The notes beneath the pieces were generated by a model that did not search any database, had not been told where the DNA came from, and saw nothing but the letters and a program-made list of their open reading frames with translations. The position numbers and the translations under genes were made by a program. 64,000 nucleotides of DNA from Diplonema papillatum (lineage: Eukaryota; Euglenozoa; Diplonemea; Diplonemida; Diplonemidae), in assembly GCA_030068145.1 (NCBI GenBank), contig JAPJBO010000748.1:48562-112561 (forward strand), read 5' to 3'. Position 1 is the stretch's first letter, and each line of letters begins with the position of its first letter. Positions 63,948 through 64,000 of this stretch are shown piece after piece.

Positions 63948-64000
63948 GGGTCATATGGAGGTCATATAGGGGTCATATAGGGGTCATATAGGGGTCATAT
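63948..64000. repeat. Tandem repeat GGGGTCATATA, runs off the window
   Basis: At least four units of about 12-13 bp, continuing past the right edge. Confidence 0.9.

Overview
This window is nuclear DNA from a eukaryote, most likely a unicellular protist or alga. Evidence: spliced genes with GT-AG introns of 51 nt to over 12 kb, very long exons, an IP3-receptor-type calcium channel, LINE, hAT and tyrosine-recombinase elements, dense short foldback repeats, and no bacterial operon structure. A free-living or photosynthetic alveolate or stramenopile would fit, but the sequence does not fix the lineage. All host genes I can support are on the minus strand.

Layout. 1-3228: no firm gene; one possible orphan exon at 1623-1761. 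3229-6903: large protein resembling the central part of CLU/TIF31 proteins. 6904-12393: intergenic, repeats only. 12394-35254: one giant gene for an IP3-receptor-like channel. Its N-terminal exon carries a caspase-fold domain with lost catalytic residues, followed by the ligand-binding region, the RIH and RIH-associated region and the pore. The last four exons (14453-14561, 13683-13888, 13503-13564, 12394-12615) are separated from the pore exon by a 9.85-kb intron, and all reading phases agree. That intron holds an apparently intact LINE, two 5'-truncated copies and a fragment. The LINE ORF2 is unusual: an AlkB-like dioxygenase domain, a 2A ribosome-skipping motif (GDVEQNPGP), an APE-type endonuclease, a reverse transcriptase, and a Cys/His-rich tail.

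35400-36090: a short inverted-repeat element. 37013-38838: a two-exon alanine-rich coiled-coil gene. 39709-53525: a divergent acireductone-dioxygenase-like gene whose central intron is about 12.5 kb and is packed with transposons. These are an autonomous hAT element (40928-44092), deletion derivatives carrying the same N-terminal peptide, an element with long terminal inverted repeats and its own gene (48006-49954), and five copies of a ~500-bp unit that starts at a TATA-like box and ends in a hairpin plus T-run.

53880-58400: a decayed tyrosine-recombinase retroelement, interrupted by a foldback element and by a 5'-truncated reverse transcriptase fused to a ubiquitin-specific protease (55833-57850). 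58530-64000: no host genes; minisatellites, perfect palindromes, a palindrome array, and five copies of a foldback family with 4-bp target duplications.

The strongest candidates for undescribed biology are the AlkB-2A-LINE polyprotein, the reverse transcriptase-USP fusion, the caspase-fold/IP3R fusion and the hairpin-terminated repeat unit. Exon joins were read by eye from splice signals and reading phase; no alignment or transcript evidence was available.
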